A stretch of DNA of 64,000 bases from NCBI RefSeq assembly GCF_007747655.1, contig NZ_CP036274.1, forward strand, positions 1,860,001-1,924,000. The letters run 5' to 3'. The first letter of the stretch is position 1. The number at the start of each line of letters is the position of its first letter. Below, in pieces: positions 43,891 to 53,403 of this stretch. Source of the DNA: Anatilimnocola aggregata. Its GTDB lineage: Bacteria; Planctomycetota; Planctomycetia; Pirellulales; Pirellulaceae. The notes under the pieces are model-generated. The model was not told the origin of the DNA, did not search any database, and saw only the letters and a list, made by a program, of their open reading frames with translations. The position numbers and the translations under genes were made by a program.

Positions 43891-45723
43891 ATGAATCGAC
43901 ATCAAGCAATCTGGTCCAGGCCAATCGCCTTGTTCGTCACGATGTTCGTCTCCGGCTCCCTCGTCGCCGCAGAACGGCCGAACATCCTGTGGATCACCAG
44001 CGAGGACAACAGCCCGTATCTTGGCTGTTACGGCGATTCGCTTGCTCAGACCCCGCACCTCGACCGTCTCGCGAAAGACGGCGTTCGCTATCGCCACGCG
44101 TTCGCTAACGCCCCAGTCTGCTCGACCGCGCGCACGACGCTCATTACCGGCATGTATGCGTCGTCACTCGGTGCTCACCATCACCGCAGCAGCGTGGCCA
44201 TCCCGGAGCAGTTCAAGCTCTATCCCGAACCTCTGCGCGCGGCGGGTTATTACTGCACCAACAACTCTAAAACTGATTACAACGTCGCGGTCAAACGCAA
44301 GATCTGGGACGACAGCAGCCCTAAATCGCATTACAAAAACCGCGCCGCTGGCCAGCCCTTCTTCGCGGTCTTCAATATCGGCACTAGCCACGAAAGCCAG
44401 GTCGCGCCGAAACAGAATAAGTCGAGCTTTCGAGTGCCGCCCGAGAAAGTCCCACTGCCGCCGTATCATCCCGACACGCCGGTCATCCGCCGCGACTGGG
44501 CGAATTATTACGATCAAATAACGCTGATGGACAAGCAGGTTGGGGCGCTGCTCGGGGAACTTGAGCAGGCTGGCCTCGCGGACAACACGATCATCTTCTA
44601 CTACGGCGACCACGGAGGCGCGCTGCCGCGCGGCAAACGAAACATCCACGACACCGGCACCCGCGTGCCGTTGATCATCCGCTTCCCAACCAAGTGGGCG
44701 CAACTGGCACCAGTTGAACCGGGCCAATGGGTTGAGGAACTTGTAAGCTTTGTCGATTTTCCGGCGACGGTCTTCAGCCTGTGTGGCGTGCCGGTTCCCG
44801 CAAACTATGAGGGCCGTCCATTTCTAGGCGATAAGCGGGTCGCGCCGCGCGAGCAGGTTTTCCTCTTTCGTGGCCGTATGGACGAGCGCTACGACACCAT
44901 CCGTAGCGTGCGCGAAGCGGAGTTCCGTTATGTGCGCAACTATTCACCGCACCGGCCCTGGGGCCAGCACTATTCGTATCCGTTTCGGGTGCTGCCCAGT
45001 ATGAAATCATGGTTCGACGAGTTCACCGCAGGCCGCTGCAACGACGTACAAGCCGCCTACTGGCAACCCAAGCCTGGCGAGGAGTTTTATCAACTCGCGG
45101 GCGATCCGTTTGAAGTTCACAACCGCATCGCCGAACCGCAGCACGCCGCACGCATCGCGAAACTCAAGGCCGCGCTGCGTGCCGAAATCCTCAAGACTCG
45201 CGACACCGGCTTCATTCCGGAAGGTATGTTTGCCAAGCTTGCGGGAGACAGAACCATTTACGATTACGCGCAGAGCCAGGCCTATCCGCTGCAGCGCATT
45301 CTCGACCTCGCAGACAAAGCCAGCGACCGCGATGCCGCGAACTTGCCCGACTTCCTCAGCGCGCTGGGCGACAAGCATCCCGTCATCCGTTATTGGGCCG
45401 CAACGGGATGCCTGGTCCTTGGCGATAAGTCAATCGCTGCGAAGGAGAAGCTTCGCGATCTTCTCGACGACGAGTGGCTCGACGTGCGTGTGGTCGCTGC
45501 CGAAGCTATCGGTATGCTTGGCGAACGAGAGGTCGCTAGGCAAACCATCGCAGACGTGCTCAAGAACGGCAACAAGCAGGAGGCTCTTGCAGCGCAGAAT
45601 GCGCTCGACTTCATGTGGAAAGCCGGTACCGTCACGCTTCCTCAGGCTCAATCACTCGTTCGCGATTTGCAGTTCTCCGAACCTGCCGACCGCATCCCTC
45701 GTTACCTCCTCTCTCAACCCTAG
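43891..45723 (+). CDS. Secreted sulfatase 3 of five, with CSTAR motif and C-terminal HEAT-like repeats (610 aa)
   Basis: AGGA precedes ATG 43891 by eight bases. After a signal peptide (ALFVTMFVSGSLVAA) come ILWITSEDNSPYLGCYGD and NAPVCSTARTTLITGMYASSLG. The formylglycine motif is therefore C-S-T-A-R, with threonine where CxPxR or CxAxR is usual. Then YGDHGGALPRGKRNIHDTGTRVP matches heparan-N-sulfatase relatives. Residues ~475-600 add helical repeats of HEAT type (KHPVIRYWAATGCLVLGD, then EWLDVRVVAAEAIGMLG), which may bind a partner or substrate. The HEAT extension is not part of the sulfatase fold. Confidence 0.9.
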   Translation: MNRHQAIWSRPIALFVTMFVSGSLVAAERPNILWITSEDNSPYLGCYGDSLAQTPHLDRLAKDGVRYRHAFANAPVCSTARTTLITGMYASSLGAHHHRSSVAIPEQFKLYPEPLRAAGYYCTNNSKTDYNVAVKRKIWDDSSPKSHYKNRAAGQPFFAVFNIGTSHESQVAPKQNKSSFRVPPEKVPLPPYHPDTPVIRRDWANYYDQITLMDKQVGALLGELEQAGLADNTIIFYYGDHGGALPRGKRNIHDTGTRVPLIIRFPTKWAQLAPVEPGQWVEELVSFVDFPATVFSLCGVPVPANYEGRPFLGDKRVAPREQVFLFRGRMDERYDTIRSVREAEFRYVRNYSPHRPWGQHYSYPFRVLPSMKSWFDEFTAGRCNDVQAAYWQPKPGEEFYQLAGDPFEVHNRIAEPQHAARIAKLKAALRAEILKTRDTGFIPEGMFAKLAGDRTIYDYAQSQAYPLQRILDLADKASDRDAANLPDFLSALGDKHPVIRYWAATGCLVLGDKSIAAKEKLRDLLDDEWLDVRVVAAEAIGMLGEREVARQTIADVLKNGNKQEALAAQNALDFMWKAGTVTLPQAQSLVRDLQFSEPADRIPRYLLSQP

Positions 45724-45749
45724 GCCTGTCGTCAGCGAAAAGCCAATTT

Positions 45750-47387
45750 ATGATTCGACCCTTATTGTGCATCGTACTGATGTCAGCGCTCGCTGCTCTG
45801 ACCGGTTTACTGCGTGACGCATCTGGTGCCGGTCGACCCAACATTGTCGTGATTCTGGTGGACGACATGGGCTGGTCGGATATTGGCTGCTACGGCAGCG
45901 AGATTCCCACACCAAACCTTGACGCGCTCGCGAAGAATGGGGTGCGGTTCACGCAGTTCTATAACACGGGGCGGTGCTCGCCGACGCGGGCGGCGCTTTT
46001 GACTGGCCATTATCCGCACCAGGCAGGAATGGGGCATCTCGACAATGTCGTCAAGCCGGGCCATCCAGGGTTTCAAGGAAAGATTGCAGACACCAGCGTG
46101 ACGATGGCCGAAGTGCTGCGCGACTCGGGATACTTCACCGCCATGACTGGCAAGTGGCATCTGGGCCAGCAGCACGGCACACCGCCTTGGAAGCGAGGCT
46201 TCGACCGCAGTCTGAATCTGCAAGCCGGGGGCGTCTATTTTTACAATCAAACGGGCAGCAAGGGAGGCGCCAAGCTGTATCTCAACAGCGAGGAGAGGCC
46301 GCTGAACGATCCGCAGTTCGGCGAGTGGTACGGCTCCTTCCTGTGGTCGCAATGGGGACTTAAGTTCGTCGATGAAGCCATCTCAGCGAAGCAACCATTC
46401 TTTTTGTATCTGGCTCATTGCTCGCCTCACTTTCCGTTGATGGCACCCGAGGAAGATATTGCCCGGTATCGCGGCAAGTATCTAGCGGGTTGGGACACAC
46501 TGCGCGAGGCGCGGCATCGCAAGCAGATTGAGTTGGGACTCGTCGATGCGAAATGGCCGCTCACGCCGCGGGCCCCCAATTCGCCCGCCTGGAAAGATGT
46601 CCCCGCCGATGAGCAGAAGCGGTTCGATCACATGATGGCGATTTACGCGGCGATGATCGACACGATGGACCGTAGCGTCGGGACACTCGTCGATGGACTG
46701 CGTGAACGGGGGCAACTCGACGACACGCTAATCCTGTTCGTCAGCGACAACGGCGGCAATGCCGAGTCGGGGCCGAACGGCCGCTATGAGGGGAAAAACC
46801 CCGGCGACGCGCACTCAAACGTTTTCCTTGGACAGAACTGGGCAACGCTCAACAACACGCCGTTCCGCAAGTGGAAACACTTTGTCCACGAAGGTGGCAA
46901 CTCGACGCCGCTGATCGCCCACTGGCCAAGCGGGATCGACGCCTCCGTTCGTAACAAGCTGGTGCATCAGCCCGGGCATGTAATCGACCTGATGCCAACT
47001 GTCGTGGATGTGGCGGGTACCAAGTATCCCGCAAAGTTTCAGAGCCAAGCCATCGAGCCAATCGAAGGCGTGAGCCTGATCCCGTCACTATCCGGCAAAG
47101 TGCTCGCCCGGTCGCAGCCAATCTTCTTTAACCACGAAGACAACCGCGCGGTGCGCGAGGGCAAATGGAAGTTGGTTGCACTGGCCGGTCAACGCTGGGA
47201 GTTGTACGACATCGAGGCCGACCGCACAGAACTGCACAACCTGGCCGACGAGCATCCAGATCGAGTCAAAACGATGGCAGCCCAATACGACGCCTGGGCC
47301 AGGCGGACGCACGTCGTCACCGGCAACAACGATGCTTGGAACTCTGCCACGAAACAGAACAAGGGCACCAAAGGAAAGAAGAAATAA
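45750..47387 (+). CDS. Secreted arylsulfatase 4 of five (AtsA-like)
   Basis: ATG 45750 begins the signal peptide MIRPLLCIVLMSALAALTGLL. The mature protein has VVILVDDMGWSDIGCYGSEI, the formylglycine motif CSPTR in NTGRCSPTRAALLTGHYPHQAG, MTGKWHLGQQ and LFVSDNGGNAE. Together these match the arylsulfatase AtsA type, at about the usual length (545 residues). It lies 26 bases after sulfatase 3 and five bases before sulfatase 5. The C-terminus ends in a lysine-rich tail (KGTKGKKK). Confidence 0.92.
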   Translation: MIRPLLCIVLMSALAALTGLLRDASGAGRPNIVVILVDDMGWSDIGCYGSEIPTPNLDALAKNGVRFTQFYNTGRCSPTRAALLTGHYPHQAGMGHLDNVVKPGHPGFQGKIADTSVTMAEVLRDSGYFTAMTGKWHLGQQHGTPPWKRGFDRSLNLQAGGVYFYNQTGSKGGAKLYLNSEERPLNDPQFGEWYGSFLWSQWGLKFVDEAISAKQPFFLYLAHCSPHFPLMAPEEDIARYRGKYLAGWDTLREARHRKQIELGLVDAKWPLTPRAPNSPAWKDVPADEQKRFDHMMAIYAAMIDTMDRSVGTLVDGLRERGQLDDTLILFVSDNGGNAESGPNGRYEGKNPGDAHSNVFLGQNWATLNNTPFRKWKHFVHEGGNSTPLIAHWPSGIDASVRNKLVHQPGHVIDLMPTVVDVAGTKYPAKFQSQAIEPIEGVSLIPSLSGKVLARSQPIFFNHEDNRAVREGKWKLVALAGQRWELYDIEADRTELHNLADEHPDRVKTMAAQYDAWARRTHVVTGNNDAWNSATKQNKGTKGKKK

Positions 47388-47392
47388 ATTCT

Positions 47393-48955
47393 ATGAAGAC
47401 CGCCTCTCTCGGCCTGGTTCTGCTGGCCCTGTATCTGCTGACCCTATGTCCGTCGCTCGCCGTGGCGAAGAGCCCGAACATTCTGTTCATTTACACGGAC
47501 GACCACTCGTACCGCACACTCTCATGCTACGAACATGCGGAGTCCTGGGCGCGGACGCCGAACATCGATCGACTGGCAAAACGGGGGGTGCGATTCACAC
47601 ATGCCTACATCGGCACCTGGTGCATGCCTTCGCGGGTCACCATGCTCACCGGCCGGCATCAGTACGGCGCTCTGACAATGCGGATGGAGGGGGAGTATCC
47701 GGGCAGCGAATACGATCCCGCACAGTGCCCCTTCTGGCCAGCTGTTTTTCGGCGGAATGGCTACCACACCGCGCACATCGGCAAGTGGCACTCGGGGCGC
47801 GATGCAGGTTTTGGCCGCGATTGGGATCATCAGATCGTCTGGAACCGACCGAAGCATCCCGCCAATGCGCCCAATTATTACCACGACCAACTCCTCTCGA
47901 TCGACGGTGGAGAACCGAAGGTCGTCCCAGGGTATTCCACCGACAACTACACGCGCTGGGCAATCGATTACATTCAGGGTGAGCACCGCGACAAGTCAAA
48001 GCCCTGGTACCTGTGGCTCTGCTATGGCGGCGTTCATGCGCCTTATGCGCCGGCCGAGCGGCATTTGCAGGACTATCCCGGAGTCACCGTCGAGACCCCG
48101 GCCGACATCTATCCGCCGCGCGCGGGCAAGCCCAGCTACATGCAAATGATCGCCGCTTGGGAGAAGGGGCCCAAAGGTGAACCGGTCCTCAGCGACAAGG
48201 CGATCGGCAGTGAAGTCGGCGATGATTTCGCGCGCGATCGGGGCCGCAATCTCTCTGAGTGGTCGCGGCAATATCATCAGGCCGTCCGTGCGCTCGATGA
48301 AGGCATCGGCAATGTACTCGCCGCGCTGGAAGAATCGGGTCAACTAGAAAATACGCTTGTCGTGATGACCTCCGATCAAGGTTACGCCTGGGGGCAGCAC
48401 GGCTTCCGCGCGAAACTTGCTCCTTATGATGCGAACATCCGCTCACCGCTGATCATCTCCATGCCCGGCACCATTCCCGAAGGCAAAGTCTGCCGCACGC
48501 CGGTCGGCGGCGCGGACCTGCCGCCAACGTTCTTTCGCTTCGCCGGTTTCGAATTGCCGTGGACCATGCACGGCCATGACCTCACTCCGCTGCTGAAGAA
48601 TCCCGACGCCGCCTGGCCGCATACGACGATGATGCCCTTCACCGCGGATAAGTTTGGAGCCAACTGCGACACCGTCCCCACGCCGCCAGGCAACCGGCAC
48701 AAGAGCGGCGTTCCCTGGTATGTGATGATTGTCCAGGGCCGCTACAAATACATCCGCACGCTGGAAGCCAATGAGCCAGAAGAACTTTACGATCTGCTGA
48801 CTGATCCCAACGAACTGAAGAACCTTGCAGGTGAACCACAGCACGTCGCAACCATAGAAAAACTACGCGCAGCCGCCATTGCCGAGCTCCGCCGCACGGA
48901 TGCAAAGATGCTCGATTCGCTGCCGCCGGTCGCCAATCTTTCCGCAGAACAGTGA
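47393..48955 (+). CDS. Secreted sulfatase 5 of five
   Basis: ATG 47393 follows the previous stop by five bases, with its ribosome site (GGAAAGAAG) inside the end of sulfatase 4. The 520-residue precursor has a signal peptide (LGLVLLALYLLTLCPSLAVA), ILFIYTDDHSYRTLSCYEHA, the formylglycine motif CMPSR in GTWCMPSRVTMLTGRHQYGA, HIGKWHSGRDAGFGRDWDH and VMTSDQGYAWGQHGFRAK. The metal and formylglycine sites are intact. It closes the sulfatase run; no regulator or transporter gene is in the cluster. Confidence 0.92.
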   Translation: MKTASLGLVLLALYLLTLCPSLAVAKSPNILFIYTDDHSYRTLSCYEHAESWARTPNIDRLAKRGVRFTHAYIGTWCMPSRVTMLTGRHQYGALTMRMEGEYPGSEYDPAQCPFWPAVFRRNGYHTAHIGKWHSGRDAGFGRDWDHQIVWNRPKHPANAPNYYHDQLLSIDGGEPKVVPGYSTDNYTRWAIDYIQGEHRDKSKPWYLWLCYGGVHAPYAPAERHLQDYPGVTVETPADIYPPRAGKPSYMQMIAAWEKGPKGEPVLSDKAIGSEVGDDFARDRGRNLSEWSRQYHQAVRALDEGIGNVLAALEESGQLENTLVVMTSDQGYAWGQHGFRAKLAPYDANIRSPLIISMPGTIPEGKVCRTPVGGADLPPTFFRFAGFELPWTMHGHDLTPLLKNPDAAWPHTTMMPFTADKFGANCDTVPTPPGNRHKSGVPWYVMIVQGRYKYIRTLEANEPEELYDLLTDPNELKNLAGEPQHVATIEKLRAAAIAELRRTDAKMLDSLPPVANLSAEQ

Positions 48956-49070
48956 CTGTTTCGTCGCGATCAAGATTTTCGTATTTGCGCAAAGATGCGC
49001 ATCTAACGAGGAGGAGTGAACTTGAACGTGATCTTAACGCCAGCTCGCAAGCCACATGATTCGCAACCGT

Positions 49071-49484
49071 CTAGTCGCGCAGGCCCATCACACCACTATC
49101 GCCGCTGCCGAGGGCGAGTGCATAGGCAGTGGCATGCGTCCGGCAATGGCTGATGCTGATCAGAATTTGGGCAATTCCTTGCTGCGCGCAAACCTCGCGG
49201 GCACCGCCGCCAAGCAATACACGGGGCTTGCCACCGAAGTCGTTGCGGATTTCCATATCCCCCCAGGCAATGCCGCGGGTCCAGCCCGTGCCCAGCGCTT
49301 TAAGAATCGCCTCTTTCGCGGCGAAGCGTCCGGCATAATGCTGCGTCGACGCTTTGCGGGCCGAGCAATACTCAATCTCGTGAGGCGTATAAACGCGATT
49401 CAAGAAGAGTTCGCCGTGGCGCTCGATCATCTGCGCAATCCGCAGGCACTCGATGATATCCGTACCTATGCCAACGACGTTCAT
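49071..49484 (-). CDS. acpS: Holo-[acyl-carrier-protein] synthase
   Basis: ATG 49484 is preferred over a longer in-frame start because the family begins MxxxGIGTDIxE, matching MNVVGIGTDIIECLRIAQM. The second motif RFAAKEAILKALGTG (near residue 50) is present, as is the C-terminal ISISHCRTHATAYAL. At 137 residues it has the usual length. It transfers phosphopantetheine from CoA to acyl carrier protein. A short gap separates it from the GroES-like gene upstream on the same strand. Confidence 0.93.
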   Translation of the reverse strand: MNVVGIGTDIIECLRIAQMIERHGELFLNRVYTPHEIEYCSARKASTQHYAGRFAAKEAILKALGTGWTRGIAWGDMEIRNDFGGKPRVLLGGGAREVCAQQGIAQILISISHCRTHATAYALALGSGDSGVMGLRD

Positions 49485-49611
49485 GGCGAGAGTTTGAGGT
49501 TCAAAGTTCAATGTTTAAAGTTCGGGGAGTCGGAAGCCTCTGCATTTCCTCCCTCGCCTCGGTACTCCGGGAAGAGGGTCGGGGTGAGGGGCTGAAGCTC
49601 GAACGGCAGGT

Positions 49612-49962
49612 CTATTCGTCGTCGCCATTGTCCTTGGCAGAATTTTCTTTTGGCTCGCGTCGAAAGACTGCGACAACATCTTCGACCGGAATCACGAACA
49701 GTTGATTGTCCGATTCGAAGTCGACAGGAATAGCGTTCTTCGGGTGGAAGAGAATTTTGTCGTACTGCCGCAGGGGTACGTTCTCGTCGTTCTCGATCTG
49801 CGCTGAGATCGCCACGATGCGGCCGGTAATTGTTGGGATTTCGGAAGCATCGGGAAGTGCGATGCCTCCCTTGGTTTGCCGCTTGGGTTCGTCCTTGCGC
49901 ACGAGCACGCGGGCCCCAATCGGTTCGACGTATTCCAATCCGCGAGACTTGGCTTTGACCAT
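49612..49962 (-). CDS. GroES/Cpn10-like co-chaperonin, divergent
   Basis: The 116-residue protein shows the Cpn10 pattern IGARVLVRKDEPKRQTKGGIALPD, GRIVAISAQ, YDKILFHPKNAIPVDFESDNQLFVIPVEDVVAVF. It has the mobile-loop position (KRQTKGGIALPD) and a roof-like insert. It is more divergent than canonical GroES and carries an acidic C-terminal tail (KDNGDDE). No groEL gene is adjacent, so this may be an accessory co-chaperonin. The Cpn10 fold is fairly secure; partnership with a chaperonin is inferred. Confidence 0.78.
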   Translation of the reverse strand: MVKAKSRGLEYVEPIGARVLVRKDEPKRQTKGGIALPDASEIPTITGRIVAISAQIENDENVPLRQYDKILFHPKNAIPVDFESDNQLFVIPVEDVVAVFRREPKENSAKDNGDDE

Positions 49963-50113
49963 TGCAGCCGCTAATAGTAAGACAGCAGGAGGTTGTATGC
50001 CGCGGCAGAACTGCCGCGATCTCTCAACCTTACCCAGCGCACGATGCTGAGGGAAGGGGCAGCACCGGTGCTAGGAACGAGCGACTGGTCACCACGCAAA
50101 ACCAGGAGTAGGA

Positions 50114-50656
50114 ATGGGCGACACCGTCAAGCAAAGACCCGTGCTGTTGATTGCGGCCGTCTTCAGTCGGCATGCCGCCGCGCTGGAGTGGGCTCGCGCG
50201 CGATTTGCGGCAGCTTGGGGCGCCATCAAGTCGGAAAGTCCGTTGTTTGAACATCGCGAAACAACTTACTACGAAGCCTCGATGGGAGCTGACCTACAGA
50301 AGATGTTTCTCGTAAGCGAGCAGTTGATCGATCCTGGTCAGTTACCGGAATTAAAACTGACGGCCAATCGCTGGGAGGAAGAGTATCGCGCGCTTGGAAA
50401 TCATGGCGAAGCGCGACCGCTGAACATCGATCCAGGTTACCTCACCGAAGCGAAACTGGTGCTGGCCTCAACGAAAGACCGCGATCATCGGATCTATCTC
50501 TCCCAAGGAATCTTTGCCGAAGTGACGCTACACTACGCGCGCGGTACCTGGCAAACTCGCCCCTGGACGTATCCCGACTATCAACGGGCCGACTATCACG
50601 CGTACTTCACAACCTGCCGCGAGTATCTCCGCCAACGGTACCGAGAGGGAGTTTAA
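50114..50656 (+). CDS. DUF4416 family protein
   Basis: The 180-residue product starts MGDTVKQRPVLLIAAVFSRHAAALEWARARFAAAWG and contains FEHRETTYYEASMGADLQKMFLVSEQLIDPGQLPELKLTAN, then LNIDPGYLTEAKLVLASTKDRDHRIYLSQGIFAEVTLHYARG. These are the conserved parts of DUF4416, a family of unknown function (about 170-180 residues) in bacteria that often also have related ribosome/translation genes. There is no signal peptide. It is a single gene between the GroES-like gene and the first DUF1559 gene. Confidence 0.8.
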   Translation: MGDTVKQRPVLLIAAVFSRHAAALEWARARFAAAWGAIKSESPLFEHRETTYYEASMGADLQKMFLVSEQLIDPGQLPELKLTANRWEEEYRALGNHGEARPLNIDPGYLTEAKLVLASTKDRDHRIYLSQGIFAEVTLHYARGTWQTRPWTYPDYQRADYHAYFTTCREYLRQRYREGV

Positions 50657-50840
50657 ATCGCTTCAGCACCCCGCACACCACCTAGTTGAGCGGCGTCAGT
50701 TTTGCAATCGCTCAAATTTGCCGCCATTTCCATTGCGTCAACCAAAAGTCGACAAATAATGGCAACGTGCCGGACGTCTTAACCGGCTCCAACCCCGCCC
50801 CTACCAGTCTCATCTGATTTTGCCGAGCGACCTCTCCCTC

Positions 50841-51782
50841 ATGCACCGCTCATTCCGATCGGGCTTTACGCTCGTTGAACTCCTCGTTGTCATTGCCATT
50901 ATCGGCGTGCTCATTGCCCTGCTGCTCCCCGCGGTGCAGGCCGCGCGCGAAGCTGCCCGCCGCATGCAGTGCTCGAACAATTTGAAGCAACTCGTGCTGG
51001 CGATCGCCAACTATGAAGATTCGCTGCGAATCTTGCCAACTGGCCGAATGGGTTGCGATTGTAATACCAACTTGCCCGCTCATGGCTGCGGTACCCGTCC
51101 TTCGTCGACTCGCCCGGGCACCAGTGGCTTCGTGATGCTCCTCCCACAACTCGAACAGCAGCCTTTGTACGACCAACTCGGCTTCGAAAAAGGTGCGGTC
51201 GCGCCAGCGACGGGTTGTGCCAGCGTCACCAACGATACCGCCGGTTGGAACACGGGAATCTCTCACCTTTTCTCGTTGCAGCCCAAGTTTATCGTCTGCC
51301 CGAGCAACTTTACGAAGAAGACATCCGCCGGCAACTGGGGCATCGGAAGCTATGCCCTCAATCACGGCACACTGGGGCCGACGAAAGGGACCGATCAAAA
51401 CGCCAAGCACTTGAACACGGGTGTGTTCATGTACCGCAGCGAAATCAAGCTGAAAGATGTGACCGATGGCTTGAGCAACACGATGTTTGTCGGTGAAGTG
51501 GCTCAAGGGGATCATCCGCACAACCAGAATCAATGGATGGTCGCCCTGCGTCACGTCGACAGCTTGCGTTCAACCGAAAATGCGCTCAATACCCGGCCGC
51601 AAAAGGGACTCGTGCTGAACCTGTACGGTCTGCAAGTGAATGGCGCGTTCAGTAGCAGGCACCCCGGCGGAGCCTTGTTTGCCTATGGCGATGGTCACGT
51701 GCAATTCATTGGCGATAACATCAACATGACGGCCTACCAGGCGATGTCGACGCGCGCCGGCGGCGAAACCGATCAACCCTAG
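50841..51782 (+). CDS. DUF1559 protein with type-IV-pilin-like N-terminus, pair A
   Basis: ATG 50841 gives the leader [30 protein letters not shown], a prepilin-type signal with F after G and E at mature position 5. Then AVQAAREAARRMQCSNNLKQLVLAI marks DUF1559. The body (313 residues in all) includes IKLKDVTDGLSNTMFVGE and the C-terminal FSSRHPGGALFAYGDGHVQFI, the family's paired motifs. DUF1559 is a large planctomycete family, probably secreted pseudopilin-like proteins of unknown role. A lipoprotein gene follows after 34 bases. Confidence 0.92.
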   Translation: MHRSFRSGFTLVELLVVIAIIGVLIALLLPAVQAAREAARRMQCSNNLKQLVLAIANYEDSLRILPTGRMGCDCNTNLPAHGCGTRPSSTRPGTSGFVMLLPQLEQQPLYDQLGFEKGAVAPATGCASVTNDTAGWNTGISHLFSLQPKFIVCPSNFTKKTSAGNWGIGSYALNHGTLGPTKGTDQNAKHLNTGVFMYRSEIKLKDVTDGLSNTMFVGEVAQGDHPHNQNQWMVALRHVDSLRSTENALNTRPQKGLVLNLYGLQVNGAFSSRHPGGALFAYGDGHVQFIGDNINMTAYQAMSTRAGGETDQP

Positions 51783-51816
51783 TTCCACTGTCCGAGCAAC
51801 GCTCGGCATTTCGATC

Positions 51817-52302
51817 ATGCTGCGACTTGCTGTTATTCCTGTCATCGCTCTAACGCTACTTTCCACCGGATGCGATAGTCGTTCTCGCCGAGTGCCGATC
51901 GCCGGAACGGTGCTCATTGATGGTAAACCTCTGGCGGGAGGCACGATTGCCGTGGTTCCCAGCAATGACCGTCCCGCCATTTCGATGATTGACCAGCAAG
52001 GTCGCTTTCAACTCACGACCTACGACGATTTCGATGGCGCAATTCTGGGCGAACATCCGGTAGAAATCTTTTCGCGGGTAGATGTTGGCGGTGATCGGCA
52101 ACGCTGGCTGATTCCACCAAAGTACGCCAGCATTAAAACTTCCGGCCTGGTGCTGCAGGTGGACAAACCCAATCCGAACGTCGTCTTCGAGTTGACCTGG
52201 GGCAATCAAGAACCGGCAATCGAAGTGATTGAGGGAGGCGGCGACGTGGGCGCTGTGCCAGGTGCTACCGAGGAAGCTCTGCCGGTTCCCGGTTCTCCGT
52301 GA
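51817..52302 (+). CDS. Small lipoprotein with carboxypeptidase-regulatory-like domain, pair A
   Basis: The N-terminus MLRLAVIPVIALTLLSTGC ends in a lipobox. The folded part VPIAGTVLIDGKPLAGGTIAVVPSNDR, then IDQQGRFQLTTYDD, resembles the beta-sandwich of carboxypeptidase-regulatory-like domains. It is 161 residues with an acidic Gly/Pro-rich tail. It lies 34 bases after the DUF1559 gene on the same strand, a pairing repeated elsewhere in this window, which suggests the two products work together at the cell surface. Confidence 0.78.
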   Translation: MLRLAVIPVIALTLLSTGCDSRSRRVPIAGTVLIDGKPLAGGTIAVVPSNDRPAISMIDQQGRFQLTTYDDFDGAILGEHPVEIFSRVDVGGDRQRWLIPPKYASIKTSGLVLQVDKPNPNVVFELTWGNQEPAIEVIEGGGDVGAVPGATEEALPVPGSP

Positions 52303-52365
52303 ACAAGCGGTGCAGCCATCACTTTGGCAGTTGCGACCGCTGCGCGCGGGCCGTATAGTTCCTGC

Positions 52366-53403
52366 ATGTCTTCCACATCTGGAACTAAGCCGCTTCTGAC
52401 CGTTGATGATTTGCACGTGTCGTTTCGAACCGACGATGGTTCGATTCGCGCGGTGAATGGTGTGTCGTTCGAATTGCATCCGGGTGAAACGCTGGGCATT
52501 GTCGGCGAATCGGGTTCCGGCAAGAGCGTGACGAATCTCGCCCTCTTAGGACTGATTCCGCGGCCTCCCGGCGTGATTGAGCGCGGGCGGGCGATGTTCG
52601 CCGGGCAAGACCTGCTGAAGCTCGGCACGCGCGAGTTGTCATCGATTCGCGGCAAGCGGATTGCGATGATCTTTCAGGATCCGATGACGGCGCTCAATCC
52701 GTTTCTCTCGGTTGCCGAGCAATTGACCGAAGTCACCCAGTTGCATTTGAAGCATTCGTCGTCCCAGGCACGTAAGCATGCGATCGACATGCTCGAGCGG
52801 GTCGGCATACCGGCTGCTGCCGAGCGGATCGACGACTTTCCGCATCAGTTTTCGGGAGGAATGCGGCAGCGGGTGATGATTGCCATGGCGCTGGCCTGCC
52901 AGCCCGAGATTTTAATCGCCGACGAGCCGACAACGGCCCTCGATGTGACCATTCAAGCGCAGATGCTGGAACTGATTGCCGAGTTGCAGAAGACGCACGG
53001 CACCGCGGTGATTCTCATTACCCACGCCCTGGGGGTGATTGCCAGTGTGTGCCATCGCGTGCTGGTGATGTACGCGGGGAAAATCGTCGAGCAAGCGGGC
53101 GTTTACGAATTGTTTGCCCAGCCGCAGCATCCCTATACGCTGGGCCTGTTGAAATCGATCCCCCGCTGGGATGCCACGCGGCAAGATCAACTCGCTGCCA
53201 TCGACGGCCAACCGCCCGATATGTTGCATCCGCCGACGGGTTGTGCGTTTCATCCCCGTTGCACATTTCGCTTAGAGCGCTGTTCGCAAGAGGAGCCGCC
53301 GCTAGAGCCAGCCATTCACGGTGGGCTGAAGGCTTGCTTCGCCGACTTGACAAAGATCCCATCACCGACTGAACAGGCTCGCGCCGCAGGAACTCATTCA
53401 TGA
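52366..53403 (+). CDS. Oligopeptide/dipeptide ABC transporter ATP-binding protein (OppD/DppD type)
   Basis: ATG 52366 is chosen within a longer frame because the family's N-terminus ([13 protein letters not shown]) follows directly. The Walker A motif is GESGSGKS, the signature FSGGMRQR, Walker [14 protein letters not shown]. The C-terminal region has the oligopeptide-ABC cysteine motif [15 protein letters not shown] near residue 290, typical of an iron-sulfur-binding extension. The segment after Walker B reads ITHALGVIA instead of the usual THDLGV. It overlaps the next gene by ATGA. No permease or binding-protein gene lies in the window. Confidence 0.9.
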   Translation: MSSTSGTKPLLTVDDLHVSFRTDDGSIRAVNGVSFELHPGETLGIVGESGSGKSVTNLALLGLIPRPPGVIERGRAMFAGQDLLKLGTRELSSIRGKRIAMIFQDPMTALNPFLSVAEQLTEVTQLHLKHSSSQARKHAIDMLERVGIPAAAERIDDFPHQFSGGMRQRVMIAMALACQPEILIADEPTTALDVTIQAQMLELIAELQKTHGTAVILITHALGVIASVCHRVLVMYAGKIVEQAGVYELFAQPQHPYTLGLLKSIPRWDATRQDQLAAIDGQPPDMLHPPTGCAFHPRCTFRLERCSQEEPPLEPAIHGGLKACFADLTKIPSPTEQARAAGTHS

